Of a stretch of DNA of 64,000 nucleotides, positions 63,784 through 64,000 are shown one piece after another. This stretch comes from Rhynchopus euleeides (taxonomy: Eukaryota > Euglenozoa > Diplonemea > Diplonemida > Diplonemidae). The stretch's first letter is position 1; each line of letters starts with the position of its first letter. The stretch spans positions 1,550,001 through 1,614,000 of the forward strand of contig OY723256.1 of the NCBI GenBank assembly GCA_963210315.1, in the 5' to 3' direction. The notes under the pieces were generated by a model. It was not told where the DNA came from. It worked only from the letters and a program-made list of their open reading frames with translations, and did no database searches. Made by a program: the position numbers and the translations under genes.

Positions 63784-64000
63784 CCTCAAGGTGACTGGCG
63801 ACACCTCTCCCACAGTCTGCGGCGACTCTGCCGTGGCAACAAGGCTTCCTGTCATGGGAGATCGCTGCGTGGATCAACGTGGCACCACCCGTGTGCTCGG
63901 CAGGTTGTTTCGGCACCTGTTTTCTCCGTGTCATGCTTTTCGTGAGCGTGTCAGGGATGTTGGCACACGCTGGGGAGGGTTCACATGATGACATAACATA
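63784..64000. other. Right flank of J2
   Basis: Short sequence to the window end; no gene or repeat recognised. Confidence 0.4.

Noticed and set aside
1..64000. Spliced-leader RNA gene or other direct proof of a euglenozoan host
   Set aside because: No leader-like sequence recognised; lineage remains a suggestion from gene content only.

Overview
The window reads as nuclear DNA of a flagellated protist. Genes are GC-rich, mostly intron-poor, and their introns are short with GT..AG borders. Gene content fits a motile, signalling eukaryote: a CFAP57-like axonemal WD40/coiled-coil protein, a PH-domain AGC (Akt-like) kinase, an MGRN1/LOG2-type RING E3 ligase and a DoxX-like membrane protein. The PH-like fold closing the first gene resembles kinetoplastid proteins, so a euglenozoan (for example diplonemid-like) host is possible, but no spliced leader or other lineage marker was seen. 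Long C or G homopolymers and GT microsatellites are everywhere outside the genes.

Layout. 1-12138 is gene-dense: the 3' part of a Ser/Pro-rich PH-like gene (+), a truncated RNase H-like gene with a Cys/His domain (-), the CFAP57-like gene (+, three coding exons) and the AGC kinase (+). 12139-46250 is a roughly 34 kb gene desert packed with transposons. 46254-55737 holds four + strand genes: RING ligase (four exons), an unknown 311-residue protein, the DoxX-like protein (two exons) and a Pro/Ala-rich protein. 55738-64000 is again repeats, ending in a foldback element interrupted by a 2.2 kb insertion that encodes a long protein.

The desert resolves into several mobile-element groups. (i) TA-flanked elements, mostly foldbacks with long palindromic arms (B, M, D1, D2, E, F, G, H, I1, I2). 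Insertion at TA is shown directly by a filled/empty site pair, and several sit at a TA inside a C or G tract. (ii) A CACGG-ended group with 2-bp target duplications: three short elements (A, T, Q) and one 3.34 kb element (R) with several unfamiliar ORFs and C-terminal C2H2 fingers, which I propose as its coding relative. (iii) GTGATTTGTT foldbacks (J1, J2), one with a 5-bp duplication. (iv) K and L inside J2, each bounded by 10-11 bp direct repeats. (v) A 5'-truncated LINE with an ATCGTTCAAA-type tail and tail-like fragments elsewhere. One TA element (G) carries a broken methyltransferase-like gene piece.

The most interesting signals are the R/CACGG system, the Cys/His domain shared by the RNase H-like gene at 3040-4125 and the K insertion ORF, the tract-associated TA insertions, and the captured methyltransferase fragment. 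All homology calls are from reading the sequence; no search was run.
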